From assembly GCA_037444575.1 (NCBI GenBank), contig JBBIME010000004.1:62001-126000 (forward strand): a stretch of DNA of 64,000 bases, given 5' to 3'. This DNA is from Bacteriovorax sp037444575 (GTDB lineage: Bacteria; Bdellovibrionota; Bacteriovoracia; Bacteriovoracales; Bacteriovoracaceae). Of the stretch, positions 1-8,716 are shown one piece after another; within the stretch, counting starts at the first letter, position 1; every line of letters begins with the position of its first letter. Below the pieces are notes generated by a model. That model did no database searches, was not told the origin of the DNA, and saw only the letters and a list, made by a program, of their open reading frames with translations. The translations under genes were made by a program, and so were the position numbers.

Positions 1-2056
1 CATTAGCTTCAAAAACTTGTTCAGGGATCATAAGCCCAGAGTTAGCAAATCCTAAAAAGCTATCGACGATTGTGCCAGTCTCTTTTAGAACATTGTCCCA
101 GCTTAAATCATTTGCAGAAAATCTTTCAATTGCAAAGCGAGCATGCTCTCCAGATAAAAGAGGCCACAGACGTCCTTTATTATTCTCACCATATGCATCG
201 AATGAATAACGATACCATCCTCTTCCCTTAGGTGTTACATAACTAATCTGTTGATCAAGAATGTCTTTTGATCTTTTAATCAATGGAGAATTTCCTGGCT
301 TTAAACCAAGTAGTGCCAATTGAAGAAATCCTTGATCTAAAACTTTATCCTGAGCAATTCGTTGACCAGAATTTGCAATATTTATTGTGGAGTTATCATT
401 TGGATTCCAAGGAGCATCGTATCTGCTTCCTCCGGCCATTCTTAGATAATATTGTCCGTCTCCATATTGTCCTTTAGTCGTAAAAGTCCAAGTATCGATA
501 TTATCATTTGGAGCATTAAGCCACTTATAGGCAGTGTTTGCTAAAAATTGTCCGTAATCAGTAGCATTGAAAATTTTAGAACCGATAATTAGCGCTGCTG
601 CTGCTGCAGAAAAACTAGATGGTGAAATTCCAAAATTTTCTTCCCAACGCTCTTGATGAGTCCAAGGTCCATAAGTAGCAATGAAACTTAAAGCAGATGT
701 TAACATCGGCTGGAACTCGTATAGTAAATTTTCTCTATTGCTCGCGTCTGTTTTTAAATAAATATGGTAAAACAAGTGAATTGGAAAAGCCGTTTGATCA
801 ATTTGAAATCCTTCCCAATATGTTCGACCAGTAACCCAAGTATTTTGAGGCCACGCTCCTGCCTTAGGAATAACTCTTGGATATAAATTCCAATTTCCTG
901 ATCCAGGTTTATATTGGACCTTTTTTAAGAAACGAAGAGCATTCAATGCTGATTGATAGTCTCCAGAATTTAAAAGAGCGACAGAGACATTGAATAAATC
1001 GCGAGGCCAGATTAGATGGTAACCACCAATTTCAGTTCCTGGAGATTCTTTTTGCGATTCTCCCCAAGGCACAGAAAGTGAAGCAATGAAAGCTCCTGGA
1101 TTTAACTTATCTTCATGGCATCTAAGAGTATAAAGAGAGCGTATATAAAGAAGAGACTGCGCAGCTGTTAAATTTTTTGGAACACGAAGAGTGTTCAAAT
1201 AACTATTCCAACTTGAAACGTAATCTGTTTTTGCCTGAGCATAATCTATTACTCTTACCGCTCTATCAGGTGTACCAAAACGATAAGTTACATAAAATTT
1301 GTAAATACCTGCCGTTTGAGGAATATCAATTTCACCAGTCGAAGCAACACTTCCGTTAGTTGCAGAGGTGAATTCATAATCCATATTATAATCGCGCATT
1401 AAATCCTGAAAACCATCAGAACTTCCTACAAAGCCAACAGATTTTTTTCTAAATCCAGTACTAACTCCAACTTGTAACTGAGTTTGATTCTCTTGAAATA
1501 AAAAACCATCAGTTGTCACTTTAGCGATATCATACGCAGCGGTATTATTTAGCTGTGGCTTTGTTAATAGATAAAGACGAATCCCATCTTTTTTGATTTG
1601 AACTTCTACTTCATCTACTAAGGTAGCAGAGTCTTTCAACGTGTAGTAAGTATGAGAAATTTTATAACGACCAGAATAATCAGTATTCGTGATTTTTACT
1701 AATGAGGGAGAAAGGACTTCAGTTTGGTGACTAAGATCTCTCTCTTGATTAAAAAACGATGATCCGTCAGTAATTAAAAATTGGGAGTCTCTAATTTGTC
1801 CCTGATCAATCGTAGGGTAATAAACTTCTGTTAGCGTTCCTTCTGCCAACGTAAACCACAGAGGTGATTGAGCAGAATTTTCGCCTTCATAAAAAGTTCC
1901 CACTTGAACTTTTCTAGCCGAAGACCAGGAACCTGGAAGTCCAGGGGCTCCAAAGGCTTCTCCTCCATTTAGATGTTGAGGACCAAAATGGAATCCGGCC
2001 ACAGATGATAGTGATGTACAAGCACTAAAAAGAACTAAAAATAATTTAATTTTCAT
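1..2056 (-). CDS. Glucoamylase / glucodextranase-like glycoside hydrolase, GH15 (partial, 3' end beyond left edge)
   Basis: The minus-strand frame is open from an ATG at 2056 to the left edge, giving 685 visible residues; the C-terminus is missing. GH15 enzymes remove glucose from the non-reducing ends of alpha-glucans. Visible hallmarks are the bacterial N-terminal beta-sandwich (YYPTIDQGQIRDS near residue 80), GGYHLIWPRDLF before the (alpha/alpha)6 barrel, RWEENFG (residues 470-476, with the likely general acid Glu) and WPLLSGEHARF with Glu637 as likely general base. The N-terminus is a signal peptide with a possible lipobox (LFSAC, Phe at -3 is not ideal), so the enzyme is probably exported and perhaps lipid-anchored. 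It lies divergent to a sugar PTS operon, which suggests that released sugar could be taken up next door; that link is inference. The family is clear, the exact substrate (starch, dextran or glycogen) is not. Confidence 0.88.
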   Translation of the reverse strand, partial: MKIKLFLVLFSACTSLSSVAGFHFGPQHLNGGEAFGAPGLPGSWSSARKVQVGTFYEGENSAQSPLWFTLAEGTLTEVYYPTIDQGQIRDSQFLITDGSSFFNQERDLSHQTEVLSPSLVKITNTDYSGRYKISHTYYTLKDSATLVDEVEVQIKKDGIRLYLLTKPQLNNTAAYDIAKVTTDGFLFQENQTQLQVGVSTGFRKKSVGFVGSSDGFQDLMRDYNMDYEFTSATNGSVASTGEIDIPQTAGIYKFYVTYRFGTPDRAVRVIDYAQAKTDYVSSWNSYLNTLRVPKNLTAAQSLLYIRSLYTLRCHEDKLNPGAFIASLSVPWGESQKESPGTEIGGYHLIWPRDLFNVSVALLNSGDYQSALNALRFLKKVQYKPGSGNWNLYPRVIPKAGAWPQNTWVTGRTYWEGFQIDQTAFPIHLFYHIYLKTDASNRENLLYEFQPMLTSALSFIATYGPWTHQERWEENFGISPSSFSAAAAALIIGSKIFNATDYGQFLANTAYKWLNAPNDNIDTWTFTTKGQYGDGQYYLRMAGGSRYDAPWNPNDNSTINIANSGQRIAQDKVLDQGFLQLALLGLKPGNSPLIKRSKDILDQQISYVTPKGRGWYRYSFDAYGENNKGRLWPLLSGEHARFAIERFSANDLSWDNVLKETGTIVDSFLGFANSGLMIPEQVFEAN

Positions 2057-2256
2057 GGGCCATATTGAATCAAAAATTTATTGATATTAAAAGTCTAAAA
2101 AATTTTTATGAAGAATTTTCAATCATAAAAACTTTAGGTTTTCTTAATATTCAGGGCTTTGTCTTAAAATTTCGTGAGGAGTAGCACTGTTTCAAATGTT
2201 GTGGTATTGAACTTAAAATAAGTGACTAATAGCTATCTTTATATAAGGAGCATTGA

Positions 2257-4149
2257 ATGAATTCTGTGGGCAATAAAATGTTTTCCACTTTACAACAAGT
2301 TGGAAAATCACTGATGACTCCAGTCTCTGTTCTTCCTGCAGCAGGGCTACTTGTTGCTCTTGGGAGAATTCTAGAACACCACTTCATCGGAAAACTCATT
2401 TTTTCTGGGGGCTTAGCAATCTTTGAACAACTTCCAGTTGTCTTTGCCATTGGTGTTGCAATCGGTTTTGCTGGAGGCGCGGGTGTTGCTGGTCTTGCGG
2501 CCGTCGTTGGATACTTTACTTTCGCTAACGTCTTAAAAGTTATGAAAGAAGTTCTGCTTTTACCTGTCGACATTAATACAGGGGTCTTTGGTGGAATTAT
2601 CATTGGTCTTCTTTCAGCCTACCTTTATAAGAGATTTTTTCAGATTAAACTTCATCCTGTTTTAGGTTTCTTTGCAGGTAAAAGATTTGTTCCAATCATT
2701 ACTGCAGCTTGCGCTGTTTTAGTGGGTGTGCTCCTTGGTTATGTATGGCCTCCAATTCAAAATGGGATCAATCATTTTGGATCATTCATTATGGGTTCAA
2801 GCTTAGGGCCTGCGTTCTACGCTGCAGGAAAAAGACTTCTTATCCCACTTGGACTTCACCATGTTTATTATCAACCGTTTCTCTATGAGTTTGGTCAATT
2901 CGTGACTTCAACCGGTGCTATCGTAAAAGGTGAATCAGTTCGTTACTTTGCTGGCGACCCAACTGCGGGACGCTTTATGGCCGCAGAATTCCCTCTTATG
3001 CTTTTTGGTCTTCCTGCAGCTTGTTTTGCAATGTATTTGCGAGCTCCTGAAACTCGTAGAAAAGCAATTGCGGGAATCATGATCTCAGCTGCTCTAACTT
3101 CAATCATCACTGGTATTACTGAGCCAATTGAATTCGCTTTTATTTTCGTAGCTCCAATTCTTTACGTGTTTCACGTTGCAGCTGCATTTCTTTCAGGAGT
3201 CCTTACAGGATTTTTTGATATCCATTTAGGATATACTTTCTCTGCTTCGATTATTGATTATCTTCTCGGCGCAAGTAATATGAAGAATTCATCTTATCTT
3301 TGGCTTGTTGTCGGACCTGCGATTGCCGCTCTTTATTTTGGGACGTTCTACTGGCTTATTGGATTGCTCGATATCAAAACTCCAGGACGCGATGTAGAAG
3401 ATAATGATGAAGCTGCTAATTTTGTTTCAACATCTCACAAAGCTCAAGAAGTTCTAGCTGCTCTTGGTGGCGAGAAAAATATTGTTGCACTAGACGCTTG
3501 TATAACTCGTCTACGTTTAACGGTTAAGGATCCTAGCATTGTTAATCAAGCACGCTTAAAACAAATTGGTGCTGCTGGAATCATGTGCACTGGAAACAAC
3601 TTCCAAGTTATCTTCGGTGTTGAATCTGATGTTCTAAAAGAAGAAATAAAAGCTGTCATGGCCCAAGAAAAAAATGCTCCTAAAGCATCAGGAACATTTA
3701 TCGCTTCACCAATCAATGGCGAGTTGATGACATTGGCCCAAGTTCCTGACGAAACCTTTGCTTCGAAAGTTTTAGGTGATGGTTTTGCCATCAAGCCTAC
3801 AGATGGTGTTGTCTACGCTCCTGTTGATGGAAAAATTGCTCAACTATTCAGAACTAATCATGCAGTTGGAATTCTAACTGATGAGGGACTTGAAGTTCTT
3901 ATCCATGTGGGTATTGATACTGTAAAAATGAATGGTCAGGGTTTTAATGCCTTCGTAAAAAAAGGCGATGTTGTTTTACGCGGACAAAAACTTCTAGAAT
4001 TTGATTTGGATCTCGTACGCTCTCAGGCTAAATCCGACATCACTCCAATTGTTATTACAAACATGGATAAAGTGTCTGGCTTAAAGCTTCAAGGCAATGG
4101 GCAAATCAAATCTGGTCGAGATATAATGGAAATTCAATTTAAAGGATAG
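2257..4149 (+). CDS. nagE: PTS sugar transporter EIICBA, glucose/N-acetylglucosamine type
   Basis: This 630-residue protein is a fused phosphotransferase permease. Residues 1 to about 375 form the EIIC membrane domain (ITGITEPIEFAFIF motif, GLHHVYYQPF). Residues 395-470 form EIIB with the phospho-cysteine Cys415 in LDACITRLRL. Residues 480-630 form EIIA with the histidine pair His535 (TNHAVGI) and His550 (LIHVGIDTV, the expected phosphorylation site). It imports and phosphorylates a hexose, probably GlcNAc or glucose; the two specificities cannot be separated by eye, so the symbol is tentative. An AAGGAG ribosome binding site precedes ATG at 2257. HPr and Enzyme I follow at 11 and 7 bases, so the whole phosphorelay is encoded in one operon ending at the terminator after ptsI. 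Confidence 0.88.
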   Translation: MNSVGNKMFSTLQQVGKSLMTPVSVLPAAGLLVALGRILEHHFIGKLIFSGGLAIFEQLPVVFAIGVAIGFAGGAGVAGLAAVVGYFTFANVLKVMKEVLLLPVDINTGVFGGIIIGLLSAYLYKRFFQIKLHPVLGFFAGKRFVPIITAACAVLVGVLLGYVWPPIQNGINHFGSFIMGSSLGPAFYAAGKRLLIPLGLHHVYYQPFLYEFGQFVTSTGAIVKGESVRYFAGDPTAGRFMAAEFPLMLFGLPAACFAMYLRAPETRRKAIAGIMISAALTSIITGITEPIEFAFIFVAPILYVFHVAAAFLSGVLTGFFDIHLGYTFSASIIDYLLGASNMKNSSYLWLVVGPAIAALYFGTFYWLIGLLDIKTPGRDVEDNDEAANFVSTSHKAQEVLAALGGEKNIVALDACITRLRLTVKDPSIVNQARLKQIGAAGIMCTGNNFQVIFGVESDVLKEEIKAVMAQEKNAPKASGTFIASPINGELMTLAQVPDETFASKVLGDGFAIKPTDGVVYAPVDGKIAQLFRTNHAVGILTDEGLEVLIHVGIDTVKMNGQGFNAFVKKGDVVLRGQKLLEFDLDLVRSQAKSDITPIVITNMDKVSGLKLQGNGQIKSGRDIMEIQFKG

Positions 4150-4160
4150 AGGATAAAAAT

Positions 4161-4424
4161 ATGCAAACAACGACTGTTAAAGTTTTAAATGATGAAGGTC
4201 TTCACGCTCGCCCTGCTGGAATGTTGGTAAAAACGGCCAATACATTTTCTGCTGAAATCGAATTATCAGTGGATGGTGATACTGCCAATGCTAAATCAAT
4301 CATGAGCATTATGGGGCTTGGTCTTACAAAAGACACAATGGTGACAGTTACAGCTAAAGGCGATGACGCTGAAGCTGCTCTAAAAGAAATCACTTCACTT
4401 TTTAACAACAAATTTCACCTATAA
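4161..4424 (+). CDS. ptsH: Phosphocarrier protein HPr
   Basis: An 87-residue HPr, the usual length. The phosphorylated His15 lies in GLHARPAG, and the second classical site Ser46 is present in AKSIMSIMGLG. HPr passes phosphate from Enzyme I to the EIIA domain of the transporter encoded just upstream. Ser46 is the target of HPr kinase/phosphorylase in Firmicutes and some Proteobacteria; no HPr kinase gene is in this window, so regulatory phosphorylation is only possible, not shown. Spacing of 11 bases from the EIICBA gene and 7 bases to ptsI indicates one transcript. Confidence 0.95.
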   Translation: MQTTTVKVLNDEGLHARPAGMLVKTANTFSAEIELSVDGDTANAKSIMSIMGLGLTKDTMVTVTAKGDDAEAALKEITSLFNNKFHL

Positions 4425-4431
4425 TTAGTTT

Positions 4432-6123
4432 ATGATTAAAGGAAATCCGGCTTCTTTTGGTGTTGCCATCGGAAAAGTGCTTCTTATTAATGAAGAGGAA
4501 TTAATTATTCCTAACTACGTTAGTAGTTTTGAACTGGAAGAAGCTCGTCTCGGTCAGGCCATTCAAAAAAGTAAATTAGAACTCAATGCTTTAAGAGAAA
4601 AAACGCTTCAGACATTAGGTGAAGATAAAGCACAAATTTTTGAAGCTCACCTTATGATTCTTGAAGATCCTGAGCTTCTTAAGAAGACTCTGCAAAAAAT
4701 AAAAAAAGAAAGTGTGAATGCTGAATTCGCTCTCGATGCTGTCTCCAAACAATTCATTTCCATGTTTGAAGCGATGGAAGATGCTTATTTAAAAGAAAGA
4801 GCAAGCGATATTCGCGATGTAACATCAAGGCTACTCTATTCTCTTTTAAAGAAAACGAAAATCTCTCTAGAAGATTTAGCGGAACCGGTTATTTTAGTTG
4901 CTCGTGATTTAACACCTTCACAAACAGCATCCATGGATCGAAAAAATGTTCTTGGATTTCTGACTGATATCGGTGGAAAAACATCGCACACAGCAATCAT
5001 GGCAAGAACTTTAGAAATTCCAGCAATCGTTGGTCTTCACAATATCACGTCAAAAATAAATAACGGTGATCAAATTGCTTTTGATGGAGAAAGCGGTGAA
5101 GTGGTTATTAATCCAACCGATGAAGAAATAAATCGATTCATAAAAAAAGAAAAAGAGAATCTTGCTTATAAAAAAGAACTCGCTCAAATGATCGGACTTG
5201 CATCTACAACGCTGGATGGATTTCATGTTGAGCTTGCTGGAAATATTGGAACTGCAAACGACCTGGATGCCTTTAATCGCAATGATGGTGAGGCCATTGG
5301 ATTGTATAGAACTGAATTTCTTTTCATGGATAGAAACTCTATGCCATCTGAAGAAGAGCAATTCCATTCATATGCAACAGTTATAAAAGGGCTTCATGGT
5401 AAAAACTGTATTATCAGAACTCTAGATGTTGGTGGTGATAAGAAGCTCGATTATCTTCATATTGGTGAAGAGGCCAATCCGTTCTTAGGCTATCGTGCTA
5501 TCCGTGTCTGTTTAAAAGAAACAGACATTTTCAAAACGCAACTTCGCGCGCTTTACCGCGCTTCAGTTTATGGACCACTTTCAATAATGTTCCCAATGAT
5601 CTCTTCTCTGGAAGAAATCATTGAAGTTAAGAAAGTAGTAAATGAAGTAAAGGATGAATTGAAATCAAAAAACATTTCGTTTTCTCCTAATGTACAATTG
5701 GGCATCATGATTGAAATCCCATCTGCTGCCGTTCTTTCTGATATACTCGCAGACCATGTTGATTTCTTCAGTATTGGGACTAATGATCTTACTCAGTACA
5801 CATGTGCAGTTGATCGCATGAATGAAAAAATTGAACACCTCTATAATCCATACAATCCAGGACTACTTAGACTTGTTCATATGACCATCAAAAATGCCAG
5901 AGCAAAAAATAAAATGGTTGGCATTTGCGGATCAATGGCCCATCAAAGTGATCTCGTTCCTCTTTTTGTCGGTATGGGTGTGAGCGAACTAAGCATGAGC
6001 GCTATGCACATTCTTCCAACGAGAAAAATCATTAGAAACTTAAAAAAAGCAGATTGTGAAAAATTGGTTGCTGAGTTTTTGAAACTTGGAACTGCTGAAG
6101 AAGTTAAGAAGCTATTAAATTAG
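4432..6123 (+). CDS. ptsI: PTS Enzyme I (phosphoenolpyruvate-protein phosphotransferase)
   Basis: A 563-residue Enzyme I, close to the usual 570-575. The swivelling domain carries His186 in GGKTSHTAIMART, the residue phosphorylated by PEP. The C-terminal PEP-binding barrel shows GLYRTEFLFM, DFFSIGTNDLTQYT and MVGICGSMA with the conserved catalytic cysteine. It starts the phosphorelay PEP to EI to HPr to EIICBA. It begins 7 bases after ptsH and is followed by a strong hairpin terminator, so it is the last gene of the operon. No recognisable strong ribosome binding site precedes its ATG, so translation may be coupled to ptsH. Confidence 0.95.
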   Translation: MIKGNPASFGVAIGKVLLINEEELIIPNYVSSFELEEARLGQAIQKSKLELNALREKTLQTLGEDKAQIFEAHLMILEDPELLKKTLQKIKKESVNAEFALDAVSKQFISMFEAMEDAYLKERASDIRDVTSRLLYSLLKKTKISLEDLAEPVILVARDLTPSQTASMDRKNVLGFLTDIGGKTSHTAIMARTLEIPAIVGLHNITSKINNGDQIAFDGESGEVVINPTDEEINRFIKKEKENLAYKKELAQMIGLASTTLDGFHVELAGNIGTANDLDAFNRNDGEAIGLYRTEFLFMDRNSMPSEEEQFHSYATVIKGLHGKNCIIRTLDVGGDKKLDYLHIGEEANPFLGYRAIRVCLKETDIFKTQLRALYRASVYGPLSIMFPMISSLEEIIEVKKVVNEVKDELKSKNISFSPNVQLGIMIEIPSAAVLSDILADHVDFFSIGTNDLTQYTCAVDRMNEKIEHLYNPYNPGLLRLVHMTIKNARAKNKMVGICGSMAHQSDLVPLFVGMGVSELSMSAMHILPTRKIIRNLKKADCEKLVAEFLKLGTAEEVKKLLN

Positions 6124-6128
6124 AGAAT

Positions 6129-6167
6129 TCTGCTCTAAGCGATAAACTTAGAGCAGATAATTTTTTT
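6129..6167 (+). terminator. Rho-independent terminator after ptsI
   Basis: An 11-bp perfect inverted repeat (TCTGCTCTAAG at 6129-6139 and CTTAGAGCAGA at 6147-6157, loop of 7) is followed by TAATTTTTTTATT. It lies directly after the ptsI stop and ends the PTS operon. The converging minus-strand gene stops at 6166 within the T tract. Confidence 0.85.
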
Positions 6168-6963
6168 ATTTGCTAGTTCCAGTAGAACTCTCATCTCCCC
6201 ATGGATTAACATAACCATTTGGAGTTTGCTTTTGTTTCTGAGAGCGAGACCCGTCGTTAACTCCAGTATTTTGATCTTTTTGTGGAGTATTAATTTCTTC
6301 AGGTAATATCACAAGGTCTTCAGTTATTTTTTTGTACACGTCTTTAGATGGATCAATATTTTTATTTTTTCTCTTCACACAAGTAATGCTTTCATACTTC
6401 ATTACGCCAATACTAGGATTGTCTTCATGATAAAGTTCTGGATCTTTAGCACTTCCAATGAGCCATCTCGTATCTACTACTAATCCTTTTTTATCCGCAT
6501 AATTGGCACCTATTTCTGATGAAACAGTACTCTTGGTTGCCTTTTCGTATCCCAAGTAACTACAAAGAGCATCCCCTTCTGTGATTCTTGTTTCCTTTGG
6601 CTTACCATTAATATTAAAGTTGTAATTTCTTTCTATCGCATAGAAAGGTTTCCCAAAACCCGCGTCCACTAGCTCGCTTTGAGAAAACGTTTTGGTTTCT
6701 AAATTATTTTTTTTCTCTACATCGGAAGCATTGTTCGCTTTAGCTACTTCTTCTTTGTCTTTTGCCGATTGAGCTTCGAGCTTTCTCTTCATCTCTTGTT
6801 CTTTGGCATAATCAGACACGCCCAATTTATCCTGACATCTTCTAATTTGATCTGGAGTTGAAGTCCCACCCTCAATTAAATCATCACAAAGATTTTTTTG
6901 TGCAGCTTGAGCTAAGGAAATAGATGATAGACCTAAAATGAAAACAAAATTTCTAAATTTCAT
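6166..6963 (-). CDS. Secreted protein of unknown function
   Basis: A 265-residue protein with a clear signal peptide (hydrophobic core FVFILGLSSISLA, likely cleavage after AQAA). The mature part begins with two cysteines (residues 26 and 43 in CDDLIEGG and RRCQDKLG). A charged Lys/Glu/Ala-rich, probably helical stretch follows (about residues 55-95), then a folded region with two further cysteines (DALCSYLGY, SITCVKRKN) and a low-complexity Gln/Lys/Gly-rich tail. The four cysteines could form disulfides in the periplasm. I do not recognise a family. It converges with the PTS operon and is not obviously linked to a neighbour. Confidence 0.7.
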   Translation of the reverse strand: MKFRNFVFILGLSSISLAQAAQKNLCDDLIEGGTSTPDQIRRCQDKLGVSDYAKEQEMKRKLEAQSAKDKEEVAKANNASDVEKKNNLETKTFSQSELVDAGFGKPFYAIERNYNFNINGKPKETRITEGDALCSYLGYEKATKSTVSSEIGANYADKKGLVVDTRWLIGSAKDPELYHEDNPSIGVMKYESITCVKRKNKNIDPSKDVYKKITEDLVILPEEINTPQKDQNTGVNDGSRSQKQKQTPNGYVNPWGDESSTGTSK

Positions 6964-7048
6964 ACTGAAACCTCACTTCATTTAGTTTAATCCAGGTTGG
7001 CTGTTGCTTTCAAATGAACATCGTGATCGGCAAATTTTGTCCTACTAA

Positions 7049-7651
7049 TTAGATCGGTTTTGGGTCAACTAAAAATTTCTTTTCATTGTGAAGGTACTCG
7101 AACTTATAAACCACGCAATTGGGAATTGGTAACAACCCATAGTTTTCAGGTAAAAAACTGTGGAGGATATTGCGAAGAGCTCCCCCGTGGGTGCTGATGC
7201 CAATTGTTTGATGATCAGTCGATTCAATGATCTCTAGTAAAGCTTGATGAAATCGCTCGCGTGCACTCTTTCTTGTTTCTCCACCGGGAAAAGAGATTAA
7301 ATCATTCTCAGGACAGAAAGTTTGAAAACTTTGCCACAACTCTGCTCCATAGATTTTTATAGCATCTTCAAAGAGCATTCCTTCTGCTTCCCCATAGCTC
7401 ATTTCGCGCAAACGCGAATCGACTATTAATGGAATTCCTTTTTTTTCAGCAACAATTGTCCCCGTCCCGAGTGCGCGTGCGAGATCACTTGAAACAATAA
7501 TATCGAGAGGAAAATCTAACATTTTTTGAGCAAGCATTTGGGCCTGCTTTGCTCCAGTTTCATTTAAGCTCGTATTCGTGTGTCCCTGGCATCGACGCTC
7601 GCGATTCCAATCAGTTTCTCCATGCCTAAAAATATAAAACACTCTATTCAT
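7049..7651 (-). CDS. Histidine phosphatase family protein (phosphoglycerate mutase-like)
   Basis: A 200-residue member of the histidine phosphatase superfamily. The catalytic RHG motif is in FRHGETDWNRE (phospho-His near residue 10), followed by QGHTNTSLNETG typical of the cobC/gpmB/PhoE branch. The second conserved histidine is in ISTHGGALRN. Members act on phosphorylated small molecules (alpha-ribazole phosphate, sugar phosphates, broad substrates); which one cannot be told here. It stands alone, divergent from hemJ with only 31 bases between the start codons, so the two promoters must overlap. Confidence 0.85.
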   Translation of the reverse strand: MNRVFYIFRHGETDWNRERRCQGHTNTSLNETGAKQAQMLAQKMLDFPLDIIVSSDLARALGTGTIVAEKKGIPLIVDSRLREMSYGEAEGMLFEDAIKIYGAELWQSFQTFCPENDLISFPGGETRKSARERFHQALLEIIESTDHQTIGISTHGGALRNILHSFLPENYGLLPIPNCVVYKFEYLHNEKKFLVDPKPI

Positions 7652-7682
7652 AACCTATAATCTATCCTAAAATTCAGAAATC

Positions 7683-8222
7683 ATGAACTTTTTGATTTTT
7701 AAATCGCTACATATTATCTCAGTTGTAACCTGGTTTGCTGGACTATTCTACATGCCTAGACTATTTGTCTATTTTGCAGAAGCTGAGAGCAAAAATTCTA
7801 CAGAGAAAAAAATTCTTCAGGACCAATTTAAAATTATGCAGCGACGACTTTGGTATGGAATTACCTGGCCATCTTCTATTGCCGTTCTCATATTTGGGGC
7901 ATTGCTTGTAAAAGAAATGTACTGGCCAATGAATCAATACCCGTGGCTTATCGTTAAACTTGGCTTTGTTGCAGGCCTTTATGGTTATCATATCTTTTTA
8001 GATGGCATCTTTCGCGAACAACAAAAAAACATTATATCGTTTTCTCCAATGGCATTGAGAGTAATTAACGAAGTATCAACGGTCTTTTTGGTGGCCATCG
8101 TCTTTCTAGTTGTCTTAAGAAATGTTTTAAGTATGGTATATGGAGTAATAGGGCTGCTTCTTTTTATTGCCCTTCTCATGATTGGTATCAAAGTCTATAA
8201 AAATATTCGCGAAAAAAAATAA
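7683..8222 (+). CDS. hemJ: HemJ-like protoporphyrinogen oxidase (integral membrane)
   Basis: A 179-residue membrane protein with about five hydrophobic segments. The N-terminus FKSLHIISVVTWFAGLFYM with PRLFVY and His10 is diagnostic of the HemJ (UPF0093) family. KLGFVAGLYGYHIF and REQQKN match the second half. HemJ oxidises protoporphyrinogen IX to protoporphyrin IX in haem synthesis at the inner membrane. The family is usually about 140-150 residues; this one has an extra C-terminal membrane helix (about 148-172). The gene is followed after 11 bases by msrB on the same strand. Other haem genes are not nearby. Confidence 0.82.
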   Translation: MNFLIFKSLHIISVVTWFAGLFYMPRLFVYFAEAESKNSTEKKILQDQFKIMQRRLWYGITWPSSIAVLIFGALLVKEMYWPMNQYPWLIVKLGFVAGLYGYHIFLDGIFREQQKNIISFSPMALRVINEVSTVFLVAIVFLVVLRNVLSMVYGVIGLLLFIALLMIGIKVYKNIREKK

Positions 8223-8233
8223 GGGAAAACCTT

Positions 8234-8623
8234 ATGAGCAACAGTAACAACAACGACGATTGGAAAAACAAATTAAGCAACGAAGAATACAAAGTTCTTC
8301 GCATGTGTGGAACAGAGCCGCCATTTACCGGTGAATACAATTCTTTCTACGAACCTGGAGTTTATGTCTGTACAGCTTGCGGGCAAGAACTCTTTAGTTC
8401 AGACACCAAATTTAACTCCCACAGTGGGTGGCCTTCTTTTTTTGATGTGATTAAAAAAGGCAACGTTCGTTTACTTCCTGACACTGCCCATGGAATGAAG
8501 CGGACGGAAGTAAGATGCGCCAACTGCGACTCTCATTTAGGTCATGTATTTGAAGATGGCCCTCCACCAACTGGTCTAAGGTATTGTATTAACTCGATTG
8601 CCTTGAAGCATCACAAGCCATAA
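8234..8623 (+). CDS. msrB: Peptide methionine (R)-S-oxide reductase MsrB
   Basis: A 129-residue MsrB that repairs oxidised methionine. Two CxxC zinc motifs (CTACGQELF and CANCDSHLGH), the WPSF box and the catalytic Cys118 in LRYCINS are all present. The usual resolving cysteine in SGCGWPSF is replaced: here the motif reads SHSGWPSF. A cysteine sits instead at position 25 (RMCGTEPPF), a place where some MsrB proteins carry an alternative recycling cysteine. The gene follows hemJ closely and is probably cotranscribed. Confidence 0.93.
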   Translation: MSNSNNNDDWKNKLSNEEYKVLRMCGTEPPFTGEYNSFYEPGVYVCTACGQELFSSDTKFNSHSGWPSFFDVIKKGNVRLLPDTAHGMKRTEVRCANCDSHLGHVFEDGPPPTGLRYCINSIALKHHKP

Positions 8624-8639
8624 CCCTAACTTTCAAACA

Positions 8640-8662
8640 AATGTTTTAATTTTTAAAACATT
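8640..8662. promoter_or_regulatory. Palindrome, candidate operator of the downstream TetR-type repressor
   Basis: A perfect 23-bp palindrome: AATGTTTTAA, centre TTT, TTAAAACATT. It lies about 55 bases upstream of the tetR-type gene that starts at 8717 and heads an efflux operon. Size and symmetry fit TetR-family operators, and the position fits autorepression. It is not followed by a T run, so a terminator for msrB is less likely. Inferred from position and symmetry only. Confidence 0.5.
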
Positions 8663-8716
8663 CATGTTAGTATCACCATCATTGACAATTCCACCAACTA
8701 ACAAGAAGGACCGTCC

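Noticed and set aside
283..1359. Two short plus-strand open frames in the first 1.4 kb
   Set aside because: They are shadows of the minus-strand GH15 gene, whose frame is open to the left edge and shows the full family motifs.
5050..5386. Opposite- and same-strand open frames inside ptsI
   Set aside because: They lie wholly within a clearly functional Enzyme I gene, lack ribosome binding sites and have no recognisable domain.
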